Positions 22,162 through 35,556 of a DNA stretch of 64,000 bases are shown piece by piece. The DNA is from Salvia splendens. Its lineage: Eukaryota; Streptophyta; Magnoliopsida; Lamiales; Lamiaceae. The notes beneath the pieces were generated by a model. That model saw nothing but the letters and a program-made list of their open reading frames with translations, ran no database searches and had not been told where the DNA came from. The stretch's first letter is position 1. The number at the start of each line of letters is the position of its first letter. The stretch is from contig NC_056038.1 in assembly GCF_004379255.2 (NCBI RefSeq), positions 9,400,729 through 9,464,728 of the forward strand, read 5' to 3'. The position numbers were made by a program, and so were the translations under genes.

Positions 22162-24933
22162 ATGGGTTACGCACAATTAGTCATTGGCCCTGCTGGCAGT
22201 GGAAAGGTTATTAACAAATATTATATCTTACAAGTTCATCTATATTTTAGCATTTGGCACATATATTTGTCCTGATGGTGGTGGTGATTTGGATTTATTA
22301 TTTTGTTTATTTTCTTGTTTACTATGATGAGTAATGCTCTCAATTAAGATGCACTATATCTGGTTGTTGCAGTCTACCTATTGTTCTAGCTTGTCCCAAC
22401 ATTGCGAAACTATTGGCCGATCAATTAATATTGTAAACTTAGATCCTGCTGCTGAGAATTTCAACTATCCTGTTGCAATGGGTGAGACCCTGCAACTTTT
22501 GGTTTATTGATTGCTGTTAGTACTGTGGCATATTCCACTTTGCATGTTCTTAATCTGGACACTTGTTTTCAGATATTAGGGAACTCATTTCATTGGAGGA
22601 TGTCATGGAGGAGCTTGGATTGGGGCCAAATGGTGGCCTTATTTACTGCATGGAGTATCCTTTACTATATACGATTCCATTCAATTCTTCATACTGTTAA
22701 TTTATGATTTGGTGCTGTCTCAGTATAACTGTCTTTTACCAAAGCGAAGCTGTGATTATCAGTTCAATGGCACGTCCGTCTTTCATTACGCTGTATGAAA
22801 TTTTGTACAGCCTTAACTACCACATGCACCTGGAAGAAAATCTGGATGAGTGGCTGACAGAAGAATTGGATAATTATTTGGATGATGATTATTTAGTTTT
22901 TGACTGCCCAGGTAGCACGACTGTTTCCTGACATTGTTGTCTATTTGTTCAAGATTTATGTTATGATAACATTAATTGTCATGGAGTATCTTATGTGATA
23001 TAATACTATGACACTAGAGCCACTCATTATGATTGCTGAGATGTTTTGTTGCTCATCTAAGATTAAGCCGAAACTCTTAGTCCCTTTTCCTTTAGTGTCT
23101 TTATCCTTCAGAGTGTTTCTTAGTCTGTACTGGTACATCTAAAATATTGATGATCACCTCGGAATGCCAGGTTCCTTAGCAATCATTCTTGTAAACCTTA
23201 TCACATGGTAAACTCTAGTACAACTGCATTCCCCTTCCAAATTAGTGATGACTTCACTGACATAAATGGCTATCAATACTCATTGCAGGGCCTTGTCAGT
23301 TAAATCCTTAGTTTTTTGCACAGTTGAATTGTCTTTATCCTCTATGCCCATTGCTCTCCCCCCTGAAGAAACATAATTATCCAACTGATATTTTCTCTCT
23401 CTTAGAATAACCATCATGTGCATTTATTTATCTTCTAGTGCTGAGATTCTGATGCCAATTTCTTTTGTCATTTAAGGCCAGATAGAACTCTTCTCTCATG
23501 TACCAGTGCTTAAGAACTTTGTGGAGCACTTAAAGCGGAAAAATTTCAATGTCTGTGTTGTGTACTTACTTGATTCACAGGTACTTATTCTAGCAAACTT
23601 ATTTGAATGTATATCCATTTCAATTGTATTTATTCTGAAATTCTATCTTGTATTCTTTATTAGTTTATAACAGATGTCACCAAGTTCATAAGTGGCTGTA
23701 TGGCCTCACTATCTGCTATGGTTCAACTGGAGCTACCTCATGTTAATATTCTCTCCAAAATGGACCTTGTGAGAAACAAGAGGGACATTGAGAAGTCAGT
23801 GCTGCTTACATTAAATAAATCTTGTTTGTCATTTGAGGCGCTTGTTCTGTTATTTATCTTGGCTTAATATTTTTTTTAGCTGATAAGCCTGATATCGCTT
23901 GTTGTGCTGTCTCAGTTACTTGAATCCAGAACCTCAGACTCTGTTGGCTGAGTTGAATCAGCGTATGGCTCCACAGTTTGGGAAACTTAATAAGAGTTTG
24001 ATTGAACTGGTATGTTTAGATATAATTGTTTTATTTTGGCATTCACAGTAAATAAATTATATGAATGCCAAGCTTGCTTCTCATAATGGAAGTGTTACTA
24101 AACTATATTGAACCAGTATATGGAAGGAGAATGCCTCTAAATGTATCTTCTTAATGAGAGATCCGTTTGTCTTAGCATCAAAAGAGAATTGGTTGCATAT
24201 TCTTGTCTGTCATTTACCTGTTTATAATAGTGAGCCGATGCTTCTGGGAAGTATTTGCTATTGTTTTCGCCATGTGCATGGATATTTATAAGAGCTACAA
24301 AATTTTGTGGCCTCAGGTGGACCAGTACAGCATGGTGAGCTTCTTTCCTCTTGATCTGAGAAAAGAGAGCAGGTATAATATCCAATTGTGCATCTTGGGG
24401 CATGGTATTTTTATAGTACTCCCTCCGTCCCCAAAGAATATGCACTTTGAGTTCGGCACGGTTTTTAATGTAAAATTGGTAAAGTAAGAGGGAGGTAGAG
24501 AGAAAAAGTAATTAAAGTATTGTTAGTGGAGAATGGGTCCCACCTCATTAGAGAGAAAAGACTCCAAAATTAGAAAGTGCATATTTTTGTGGGACAAACT
24601 AAAAAGGAAAGAATGCATATTCTTGTGGGACGGAGGGAGTAGTACTTAATAAGAATATAATATGCTGCGTTACATTTTCTAATATTCTTTTGAGGTTGTA
24701 GTTTAACCTCAGTGTCTTAAGCACAATTCTCATGATGACCTATAGTGTCGGTAGTTTAGCTTGTTAAATGAATAATGAGTTTATAATAGCAAATTTGTTT
24801 GAGATGTAGTTGGAACTAATAATACATTTGGTGATGCAGCATTCAGTACATTCTGTCGCAAATTGACATGTCTATTCAGTATGGGGAAGATGCAGATGTG
24901 AAGATCAAGGATTTTGATCCCGAAGACGACTGA
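22162..24933 (+). CDS. GPN3: GPN-loop GTPase 3
   Basis: Nine exons join in phase: 22162-22206, 22373-22481, 22573-22654, 22811-22911, 23477-23580, 23664-23794, 23916-24009, 24317-24372, 24840-24933. They give 271 aa, normal for the family. GPN GTPases are cytoplasmic dimeric enzymes needed for assembly and nuclear import of RNA polymerase II. Visible motifs: P-loop GPAGSGKS at residues 9-16 (split by intron 1), the diagnostic Gly-Pro-Asn loop at about 69-71 (GLGPNGGL), G3 DCPGQIE, and the guanine-base motif NILSKMDL. The C-terminus is acidic (FDPEDD). Exon 4 is odd: the only AG acceptor in phase (TACAG at 22810) adds DLNYHM where the family has a single Glu-His junction, so that boundary needs RNA evidence. 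A MITE sits in intron 8. Confidence 0.92.
24419..24639. repeat. Stowaway-like MITE in GPN3 intron 8
   Basis: The ends CTCCCTCCGTCCCC and GGGACGGAGGGAG are inverted and flanked by TA. At 221 bp, it lies between exons 8 and 9 without touching splice sites. Confidence 0.9.
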
Positions 24934-25982
24934 ACAAGAATTTTGAGTTCAACGTAAAAGCAATACAATTTTCAGGGTTGCATTCGTTTTGCCAATGTGG
25001 ACTACTCTAATGCAAGAAAAGACATTGCATTTTTTTTTTACTTGGAATTGGTTCCTACATGTTGGGACGAGACGGTTTGTCTGATAATGGGTTGATGGTG
25101 ATGAGTGTGTGGAACATCTCAGATAGCTTTCTTTTTGGAGCAATTGTGTATTTTGGACATGTGAAAGAAAGGAAGTGACTATTGGTTACAAATGTTAGCA
25201 GTAATACCGTGAAATCTTCAGGCTTCTTTGGGTCTTTAGCCATAACAATCATATCTACTGACTTCATTTGAAGAAAAAAGAATTAGATTAAACAAAAATG
25301 TTTTTGATCATATTGAAACTATTGTGGTAATACTCCCTCCATTCCATAGTAGTTGGGATATTTTTTTCCACTAAGAAAAAATGACTCTACTACTACGGAA
25401 CGTATTAAAATGGCAAAATGACTCAATTAATAATGGAAGAGGGAGTAATAGGTACTATACACTTCTTAATTTGGACTGACGTAATTTAATAAAACGTGAT
25501 AAATAGGGAAAACTGACCAAGCACGCCCAATTTTCAAAGTTGATTGCCGTCAGTTGTGTTGTTTTAGATATACATCATAACAACGATGGTATATTTAATT
25601 AATTTCACAATCATTTCAGCCTGCCTAATGTATAGAGTTTTGGTAAAGAATGTTTGTTTGGTAACAAAAGATGTTCGTACCAATATAATGATAGCACTCA
25701 AAGAACCAAGAACAAAATCAAAAATGGACACGGCAAACTCGATACCCAAATAAAGTACTCCATAAGAAGTCAGGTTAAGACAAAAGTTCAAACTCATAGA
25801 GAAGAACTACTCCAGAACATACTAGTAGTATAATTGAGAGTTCAATTCAGGTAATGAAATATTGTCAAGAAACTCAACAATCAATTGTCATACACCTACG
25901 ATAATTTAAGCATCTGTCTGGATTACAGCAACAAAGCAAAATTGTAATTGGAAATTAAACACTATATGGCTATCAATGAAGT
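24934..25982. other. Intergenic between convergent GPN3 and RPL5, with a MITE
   Basis: This holds the 3' ends of both genes. A Stowaway-like MITE at 25333-25445 has ends CTCCCTCCATTCC and GGAAGAGGGAG with TA flanks. No further gene is seen. Confidence 0.6.
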
Positions 25983-28356
25983 TCACTCATCGTCTCCCTC
26001 ATCCTCATCGTCATCATTACCAGCAGCAGCATTCAGAGCATTTAACCTCTCAATCAACTTGTTCTTCCTCTCCTCATAAGTTAGTTTCTTAAGGTTGTAC
26101 CTGAAATAATGTTATCCAAAATTCATGAACAGAAGTTTAATATGCCCCAAAATATAGTTGGAAATAATCAGATTGTGTTTTCTGCTAAAAGTTTCTTGTA
26201 GTCAAAACTAATTTAGCTAGCAGGGAATGCATAGACATAAGTCATACCTTTTGTGCTCGGTTGGCTGCTTCTTTTCAGATTTCTTAGCTGTAGGATCAGC
26301 ACGAATTGCAGCATGAACCTTCTTGTACACCTCTGCAATGTTATCTGCATCAATACCCCTCTTAATGTACTCACTGAAGTGAGACTGGTACTTCTCAGGC
26401 TCATCTTCTATCAGAGTCTGCAAATCCATTCACTAGTTAAATTAATTTTAAAGGCAAAGGAAAAAATAAAGCTAGTTTAGAATGTTCCAAATTAGCCATC
26501 TGTGAAAAAGGAAAACAAACATACCTGCATGTAAGAAGCAATGTGTCCACCATAGATATACTTACGGTGCACTTCAGCATCAAGCTGCTTGGTGTCCTTG
26601 CTAAATCCAGCAAATCTCTTGTCACTGTGTGGGATGTCAAGTCCACCATCCAGAGCTCCCTATGAGACAACAAATCAAACTAATGAAGCTCAAGAACAAG
26701 TTAGTAAGCATACAACACAAGCAGACTACCTAGTTCAAACAAAGCAGACAGTAACCTCATTCTTGAGAAAATTTATACGATAATTGTAACCTCTTGCAGG
26801 TGAAAATAATCTGCTCGAGTACCATATAAACAATTGTCAAAAATTATATCCAGCTTAATACCTTGAGGGCACCAAAAACACGGTTTCCAGTAGTAGTTTT
26901 GATTAGGCCAACATCCAATAGGGCACGGAAAGGCCTTCTGGTTTCTGCAGGCTCAACTGAATAATCTTCCCCGGTTGCCTGAAAGGACAAAATTGAAGTA
27001 CAACTAAGAAACAAAGTAATAAAAAAGCAACTCTCTGAACCACAAAGACATGCGATGCGACCATTGAGTATAAAAAGGTTACCTCCACATTTCCTTCATA
27101 CTCCTCATCCAACTCAAGAGTCTTCAGGACTCGGCGACTTAAAAGAAGTCCGGTGCAGTAAGCTACCACATACAAACTTTTCAGATAATTCTTATCACTA
27201 AGAGATAATAGATTGTTCAAGATATATACTAACCTGCAGCATAGTTTGTGAGTCCAACTTCTAGGCCATAACGAGGCAGCTCATGTGCATATGCAGCAGC
27301 AAGAACATGATCACCAGCAATGCTCGAAGACAAAATCTGGCAAATTATGTCCTTGTTGGTCTAATAAAGATGTTAAGGCCAGCAATGCATCCATAACCAA
27401 TCACAATCAACAGGCACAATCATACGAATATAATAAATATAGTATTAGTGCGGCCAAAGAGAGCACAAATCTTAGTTTTTGGAAATAAATGCACACATCA
27501 AGATATAGATGAAACTGTGTAGTGTTGTACTTATTATTATCAATCACTAAATGGGAAATTTAATAACTACAGTGTCAGGATACAAATCGCACAACAAAGC
27601 GAAACTTTGGAGTGTTGTACTTATTCTTATCCTGGTTGATCATGCGAATCCTTGCTCGATAATCAGTCTTCCCCTCTAGATTAAAAAACACAATGAGAAA
27701 ATTAATACAAAAGAATACGGAACCATAGAATCAGTTGAAATAAACTTATAGCTGGTTGCTTACCTCTTCTTCTCTTGTACTTAACTTGGAAACGCTTGAA
27801 ATAGGCCTTAGATTTTTGGGCTTTGACGAAAACCTTCAATTAGCATATAACACATTAGCAAATACAATAACATAAATAAAACATTGACAGGTATCTAATT
27901 CCAGGACTCCAATCATATTCTAACAGTATCAATAACCGTAAAGCACAATTAGATTTCATCCATTGTCAGCAAACTGTACAATAAGCTTTAAAACTACATG
28001 CCAAATACTCAGATTTCAGTGTAATAAAACAAAGATTTACATGTGAGAATATTCGATCAATGACTCAGCCCATATCACATCATAGATAGTTCCAATCCAG
28101 AACTAAAGCTAACCAAATCATAACAATTGCAAGCAATTAAACTATACGCTAAACTGAAATGCCTACTAAACAAAAGTCTAGTATCAAATCTTGACCTAGA
28201 ACTAACAAGCCGTCTAAGTAAAAATGAGCTTGTTCCTTGCAAGAAACAAAATAGCCTAAAAGAGTTTAGGCCATACTGGAAAACTATAAAGACGACAAAA
28301 CAACATGAAAAATAATTCCACCGGAATGCCCTTGAGTTCAACATAAAACTTACCAT
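25983..28356 (-). CDS. RPL5: 60S ribosomal protein L5 (uL18)
   Basis: Nine exons: 28356-28354 (the start codon alone), 27833-27764, 27675-27584, 27360-27234, 27162-27083, 26978-26862, 26659-26525, 26417-26248, 26100-25983. All junctions keep phase, giving 303 aa, close to other plant L5 proteins. L5 binds 5S rRNA with L11 and enters the large ribosomal subunit in the nucleolus. Sequence support runs end to end: [25 protein letters not shown] at the N-terminus (basic, 5S-binding), the central [23 protein letters not shown], and [25 protein letters not shown]. The C-terminal part reads [22 protein letters not shown], and the tail is acidic ([12 protein letters not shown]). An intron directly after ATG is typical of ribosomal protein genes. 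Confidence 0.97.
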
Positions 28357-28463
28357 TTTCACGAATTATCTGGTGCGCTCCACAGGAGAGATTCCGCGGG
28401 GTGATGAAGGAAGAAGGGGGGCAGGAATAATAGGGAAGCCGAAAATGAAGATATAATAGGGCA

Positions 28464-28540
28464 AAACCCTAGACCAAACAAATATGGGCCCATAAAATTA
28501 GTATTGGGCTCTACACTCTGCAGGATATGACTATTGGGCT
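28464..28540 (-). promoter_or_regulatory. Telo-box and site II motifs upstream of RPL5
   Basis: AAACCCTA (28464-28471) is a telo-box. The TGGGCC/GGCCCA palindrome (28485-28492) and two TGGGCT motifs (28505-28510, 28535-28540) are site II elements. Telo-boxes paired with site II elements, bound by TCP factors, are well known in promoters of plant translation genes. They lie 110-185 bp upstream of the start codon. Confidence 0.65.
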
Positions 28541-29495
28541 TTTTGCAATATTCCTTAAGCCTCTTTTTATGGAAGTTTTGTTAAAAAAGTACTTCATTCT
28601 GCAGGAGTAAATAAATTGTACTGTAGTAGTAACCTGAGATTCTACGTAAAAATATTATATATCGTGATTATATTAGTTTTATAATTTTATTATTATAAGG
28701 TAATATTAGACCGAAGTAAAAAAAATTTAGATATGTATATTTATAAATTACTCCATAAACAAATCTATATATATGGTGTGTTATAATGTTAACTTTTCTT
28801 AAATTACGAACTTGATAACAATGTACTCCCTCCGTTCTTTCATAGTTGAGGCGAAACTTTTTGTATCACGTAGTTTAAGAAAATGATGTTGAATGTGTTA
28901 AACAAATATATAAAAAAGTAAAAGAGGTAAAAAGTTGAGAGAGTAGAGTGAAAATGAATAAAGTAGAGAAAAATAAAATAAAAAGAGAGTAAAGTAAGAA
29001 AGATAAAAAAATTGATTATACTATACATGAAAATTAACTTCTCAAAATGGATAAATAACTCAACTATAAGGGAATGAAAGAAGTATTAAAAATATTAACA
29101 ATAGCATATTAAAATGTCAACATAAATTTAAAATACCAACTAAATTTTATGTTAATATTTGAATGTTAGTATTATTTTTTGGTGTGAACTTTAGAGTATA
29201 GGGTTCGTTAATACAGTTTATTAAAAATAATATAAATCGTCATATATCATCAACTACCATAGTTAAAAGAGTTAAAAGCCTGTTCCGTACATGTTTTGTC
29301 TTCCTCAACGTAATACAACTTCGTTTTACTGATTGCCTTGCATCAATCCTAAATATCTCTGTCTAGCCCTAGAATTTAGCTGCAATCTCCCCAAAGCTGG
29401 GCACTGAATCTCTTCATCACCTCATCAAATTCCCAAATATTCTTAAATTGAGTTGGAAATTCAGCTGTTAAGTGTAGATTTCACCTGTCTCATCG
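28541..29495. other. Divergent intergenic region with a MITE
   Basis: It lies between the divergent RPL5 and DUF3755 genes. A Stowaway-like MITE occupies 28826-29083, with imperfect ends CTCCCTCCGTTCTTTC and GAATGAAAGAAG and TA flanks. The 100 bp before 29495 is presumably the 5' UTR of the plus-strand gene. Confidence 0.6.
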
Positions 29496-32400
29496 ATGGC
29501 CGCGAGTGCTAATAATCCTTCAGGCACTCAGAGAGATGGCAACACCAACAATAATAATAACGGCACTGTTCCGGAAAATACCAGCGGCAGCGGCGTGTCA
29601 GCCCAAACCTCACTCCGCCATAACCCGGGCATATCGCTTGATTGGACGCCAGAGGAACAATCGACGCTAGAAGATTTACTTACCAAGTCTGCCTAATTTT
29701 ACAATTCTACTGTTTAATTAAGCTGTTAAGGATTTATGCAGTTTGCTGTTGTGCCTTTTTCTGTCTTTTGATTATTTCTGATTGAACTCTGGAAATAGGC
29801 AGGATGCACTCGCAAATGAATAAGATATAGAGAGTTGACGTAAAGCTTGTGCATTTATATAGAATTTAGGCCATAATTGTAGTTTCTTAAGAATTTGAAG
29901 CTTGACCTCCAGTAGTTCAATTTATAACAAAGTTTCTCTTGATCTTATGCCAATTTTTAATTGCTTATATTAGAGTTCTTTGAAAATGTATTTGAGTCAG
30001 TTAATCACTGATCAATTTTAAACATCTATTAACTGGTATTGAAGATTTGGCTTGCATTGCTTATTTAAGAGTGATAGAACATGTGTAGGAATATGCTCTT
30101 TAACTTACTAATATTCAGACAATTTAATACACATAAGACAAGCTTTAGAAAGCGAATACAGTGATTAAAAATGAACTGGTTCTGATTACCTTGATTGCTT
30201 GGTTGTTTGTAACCTAAACTGCCATACTCCATGCAAAATTACCGAGTTATTTTGTCCTTGCAAAAGTTGAGAAAGTGATATCCATTTGTATGATGTATTT
30301 TGATATATTCCATAGCCGAACTTTACAGAATAAGTTATGTTCAGTAGTATTATATTCATCTAATGGTTCAACTCTGAAACCCTATGTAAGCTAACTTGGT
30401 CAAATTGATTAAGTGGCCTGGATATCCATTTGTATGATGTATTTTGATCTATTCCATAGACAAAGGCTTCAAATTCTTGTCCCTTGAGCCTTACAGAATA
30501 AGTTATGTTCGGTTATTATATTCATCTCACGGTTCAACTCTGAAACCCTAAATAAGCTAACTTGGTCAAATTGATGAAGTGAACTTATGATTGTAATTTA
30601 TAATAGGTTTGAATAGGAATGCTCCTAATTCATACCCCAGTTATCTTTTTCTAATTCAGATTTTAATATATGTTCATTTATTGGACCTCTTTTGCCAGTG
30701 TTTCTGTTAATTTTCTGAATTGATTTTGTTCTTAGCCTATTTGCATTAGTTGTTTCAATATGTTTTCTGGTGAAGTTCTTGAGATCTAGCTTTGTATTAC
30801 ATCTTGTAGATAATATTTCCCTTCTGCAGATATGCCTCTGAACCCAACATTATTCGGTATACCAAGATTGCTCAGGCATTAAAAGACAAGACAGTCCGTG
30901 ATATTGCATTGCGTTGCAGATGGATGAATGTGAGCTTCTATATTTTGATGTACAAGCTTGAACATTTCTGAACTTCGTTGTGACTATTTAATTATTAACA
31001 TTTCTGAACATTCAGTCATTAAGCTTCACTCAATTATTTATAATGACTATTTAATTATTAACATGAACACTGATCAAATTCTGTAACACCAGAAAATTAC
31101 TCGCATTCACTGTCATTTCAATTAATTTTTAGTTTTAAATCGCTTAATGCAATCAATGAGGTTTATCCAAAGACCATAATGTTTAATTCTTGTTTCCCCT
31201 GAATTTTGAGATGGTGAAAAAAATTGTTTAACTTAAACATTTCAATAACTGATTATTAAATCCTTGAGAAATAGGACAATAATAATTGTGATTTAATGCA
31301 TCTCGATTTAAATGTTTAGGTTTGTGGTTGTAAAAGTGGGCCTCACCTTCATTCATGGCCTCAGATTATTAAGACTAAGGAAATTAGAAGGGATATTCCA
31401 GAATGTATTTGAACTATAAAACTAAAGAGATTAGAATGCATATTCTAGAAATCCAAATTTTAAGCCATTGTAAATTTTGGTAGTTTGGATTATGAAGACA
31501 TGAAGTTGTAGGAATCATTGCCCATTTCAGAGACACCCTCTTGGTTGTATATTTGTGTATATGGATGGTGGATGCTACATAACCAACATGTTCCTGTATT
31601 TTAATAAGCAAGAAGCATTCACCAAATTCTGATTTTTGTTGACTTGAATGGCTCACTTTTTTTTCAGAAAAAGGAAAACGGCAAGAGAAGAAAAGATGAT
31701 AACAATTCGAGGAGAAGTAAAGACAAAAAGGTACATGCAGTAGTTTGTGCTACCACGATCCTCAGATATGTGTTAAATTGTTAAATATAACATAAATACT
31801 GTTTTATTATGGTCTTCTTTCCACTGTCTTATTTGTCCGGCAATATGGTGCTTTTCTTGCCATTTCTCAAGTACCAGTAATCAGGTTCTTAAACTTGGAA
31901 ATTAGTGATATATAGCCTTTCTCAAGAGCTGCTTCTGAGTGAACCATTTGAGAATTATTTTATTTAAAAAAGTTGAGCTGACCAAATTAGAAATATATAC
32001 TGAACAGGAGAACTGTATTTCCTGGGTTTGAGCGACTCTGATTCATCATATACAGAATGTTGTGTGTTTATATAGCTATGGGTAGCACGTGGACTTGAAC
32101 AGTTTTAGGTTTGATAAATGATGCTTGTCAGTGTTTCAAGATGAGATTATTGTTAATCATGTTGAAACATTACTGATCTCTGATGCTTCTTAGTTTTGCA
32201 GTCAAGTTAATCAACATAATCTTGGAGGCTTATTACCTGAATCTCATTTTCCACATAGTAATATTGTTTAATTCTTCTGATTAATATGTGGCATTTCTAG
32301 TTAGATTATTATTTATTGTTTTAAGGACAATCGTTTTTTGAAGGTATGCGACCATGAACTATATTTGTTGCAACTAGTCTGGTGTTAGAGTTAAACATGG

Positions 32401-34982
32401 CCAAAAGTTTCTTGTTCTTTTTTCTTGTCGGAATTGACAATTTGTTGAGTTCATCTAATGTCTGACATTTATTGCAATATGATTTTGACTCCACCTTGAT
32501 GTTTCAGGAAAAAGCAATAGATTCATTGCCAAAATCTTCTCAAGTAGCAAACCACACAAATGACCTGCCATATGTTCAGCCGATATTGACGGAAAGTGAT
32601 GATGGAATTTCATATACTGGTTAGTCCTTGCTCTAACATATGATATTATGATGTATTCATTGGGAAGATCAAACAGTTTTTTCGGGGATGTCATGACATC
32701 GCGTAGATATTGTGTTCAGTTAGGTTTTATGTTTTCACAAATTTGCATTTCCAAAATATTTACTACCCTCCTCTTGATAGACCTTGAATGTGTTAGATTT
32801 TTCACAACCCTCCTCTGCTGTACCATCATTCCCTGGAGTTTGATGTTTCAAAGACAACTTAGTAGGATTTGTAACTTCTTGGTCTAGATATACTTGCTTC
32901 GAGTAACTTAGAGCTGAATATATTTCCCATGCCTTTGAGACTCTTGAATACTTTCTGGATTTGAGTTTTGATTCTATCTGGTGTATGTCAGGATCATACA
33001 AAGTTTTCAACTATTTGTCAGTAGTGCAAGAAGCATCCCAACTAACAGAATGATGCCATTGACTTTATTAGCCTTTACAGTCAATTTTATCTTTTCTAAA
33101 GAACAGATTGTTTGAGTATTATCAAAAGATACGTGTTTATCTTGTCATAGATATGTGCCACAGTGTATACCTAAGTACTGTTAATTTGGTTAATTTCAGC
33201 TATTGGTGGAGTCACTGGACAGCTTCTTGAGCAAAGTGCTAAAGTCTTGGATCAAATTTCTGCCAATTTTTCTGCTTTTAAGGTAAAGTGAATTTACAGT
33301 AAGATTCCCAATTTCCAGAAGTATTCTTTGTTCATGGCTAAAGCTTGATGCCTTGATTTGTTATCTGACAATTATTCTGCAAGTCCAATTAGTTTGGCAG
33401 GACATTATGTGGCTCATCGTTCTTTAATCATGGAATAGGTTGTCCAATATACAAAGTTATATGCTGTGGACCTAAACAAATCCTATTAATTTTGTGCTTC
33501 CAATAAACAATAAATGGTGTCTGGTTGATGTACCATGGGAAGTTGTCATAATCGTCTATATCAATATGAGGCAAATGATCAGCAAATAGATTGCTCTGAA
33601 GTTTTTGGATGAAAATTGAAGCACATGCTGTTAAAATAATGTGTTATGAGTTGTTCAAAGCTCTAGCTGTACAGCCTGTACCTATATTATAGATAAACTA
33701 AGTGCATGTAAACAGTGCTTATAACTGTTTTGAGGCTATTTTAACTAACTTATAGCTTCTGCCTTCTAACTTTCCCTCACTGAGTTAGTATCACCTCTGT
33801 TATACGGACTGTCCTTCATTTCTCTTTCTCACTTGCTTTGCCAAATTGCCATTACATTACAGTTTTATTGTTTCTTCTCAATAACAGTGAGTACTAATTT
33901 TTAAACGACTAACTCTACAAAATGAATAAATATAATACTTGCTCTGTCCCACAAAATAGTGCGCACTTTGCCATTTTCGGGTATCCTCAAAATAGTGCAC
34001 ACTTCTTTACTTTTCATTTTTGGACACAATTTCTTTACACTTTAGCCTCATTTTGTACTACTCCATTTACAAAAACAAAACAAACATGTCCCACTATTTT
34101 CTACACCAACTAACACGAAAACAACAAATTGGGCCCTTTCACCACTCACAAAACACTACTTAACTTTTCTTAAAATCCGTGCCACGCTTGGGCGTGCACT
34201 ATTTTTTGGGACAGAGGGAGTATATTCTAATTAAAAAAATTAACTTCCAAAAGTTTGATCAAATTGTAGACTGCTGGACTTATGATTCATTAACGAGAAT
34301 CTGATTTGGATAATATAGAGCTGCTGCACAAATCTCTGTCTTTTATTTTTCTTATACTGCTTACCTTTGTTGAGGAGATGGTTTGCTTTTCAACCATATG
34401 ATGGGATATTATATCTGTTCTTTTCTCTTTTTTTTTGAATTTTTCCTACAGGTCCATGAGAACATCAACCTCTTCTGTCAAGCTCGGACAAATATCCTTT
34501 CAATCTTAAATGAGTACGTCCTAGATACTTTATGTATTCCTTTTCAAAGCACGACCATTTTCTGAGGCATCCGTGTGAGATTAAACTTGTTCTCTGCAGT
34601 TGACAAGACTGTTCTTTTCATGTGCTTTTTATTGTCTACCTGTTCTAACCATGCCTCGAATGATAGTGAGAACAAATTATAACAGTGCAAACAATGAAAA
34701 ACAGTGCAAATAACAATGAAAAACAATTATCATAAAATAATACTCCGTACAAACTAAACTGTCACCATCAATGTGGTTATTTGGTCTTTCCTATTTCAAA
34801 GTATAAATTGTCGGATATTACTGTTACAATTTTGACAAAATAAGGGATTGATCTGATTTCTCCAATGCAGCTTCAATGACTTGCCAGAAATAATGAAGCA
34901 AATGCCACCACTTCCTGTCAAGCTGAACGTAGATCTGGCCAACTCCATTCTTCCTCAAGCACCCATGGTCAATAACTCTTGA
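29496..34982 (+). CDS. SANT/Myb-like DUF3755 family protein
   Basis: Seven exons join in phase: 29496-29686, 30830-30929, 31668-31730, 32508-32619, 33200-33282, 34452-34513, 34871-34982, giving 240 aa. The N-terminus is low-complexity (Asn/Gly/Ser-rich). Residues about 48-97 form a SANT/Myb-like helix set (LDWTPEEQSTLEDLL, TKIAQALKDKTVRDIALRCRWM), followed by a basic KKENGKRRK stretch. The C-terminal half (GGVTGQLLEQSAKVLDQISANFSAFK, NINLFCQARTNILSIL, MKQMPPLPVKLNVDLANSIL) matches what I recall of DUF3755, a plant-specific family that includes Arabidopsis At3g07565. Its role is not established; a nuclear chromatin or transcription role is inferred from the SANT domain. Donors at exon 1 (AA|GTCTGC) and exon 4 (G|GTTAGT) are non-consensus but phase-consistent. 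Confidence 0.87.
30277..30581. repeat. Tandem duplication in intron 1 of the DUF3755 gene
   Basis: A unit starting GATATCCATTTGTATGATG (30277-30420) is followed by a second, slightly longer copy (30421 to about 30581). Both contain TTACAGAATAAGTTATGTTC and GCTAACTTGGTCAAATTGAT with few differences. The second copy has about 20 additional bases in the middle. Confidence 0.8.
33938..34220. repeat. Stowaway-like MITE in intron 5 of the DUF3755 gene
   Basis: The inverted ends CTTGCTCTGTCCCACAAAAT and TTTTTTGGGACAGAGGGAG are flanked by TA. At 283 bp, it is non-coding. Confidence 0.8.
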
Positions 34983-35556
34983 GATGCATCCGTTTCTGAC
35001 TCTCTGAAGTTATGGTGCCATGTGAGAAAAAAAAATTCTGTCAGTCAACTCTGTTCTAGATGGAAGTCCCCAGATTTTCATTCTTTAGAGCCTAGTGATT
35101 GTCGCTGTGACTTGTCATTTGTAGTTGAATTCCCTTGATTTTCTTCCGTCTATCTGAAGTTACACGCACTGTGAATATTTCTAGTAAAAGAAATAGTTAT
35201 GGAAGTCCCAGGTGTTCGTTCAATCTCCAGAGCGCAGTTGCAACTTGTCATTTGTGGATTTTCCTTTCGGATTCCTCTCTGTTTAGAGATATAGTTGTTA
35301 TAGTGTACTATAATAGAACTCTTTTTTAGGTTTGTAAATAACCGTGGGATAAGTTAATGAAATATGTTCTCTTCATTTTAAGGGCATTTGGTGTGGTTTA
35401 AGGTATGTCAGTGTTGTATTTGTTTGTGTACTAGTTTAAAGTTTAGTAGGGTAGGGGCATAATATGCATTACTTATTTCTGAAGCTGACAAGAATTTTCA
35501 ATTTATTTATGAGGAAAGCCACGTATTTTATCGCTACGCTATTCTTTTGCATTTAA
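34983..35556. other. 3' UTR and flank of the DUF3755 gene
   Basis: No coding frame is supported. Two copies of a motif around 'ATGGAAGTCCC' (35058 and 35200) suggest a short local duplication of the 3' UTR. Confidence 0.45.
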
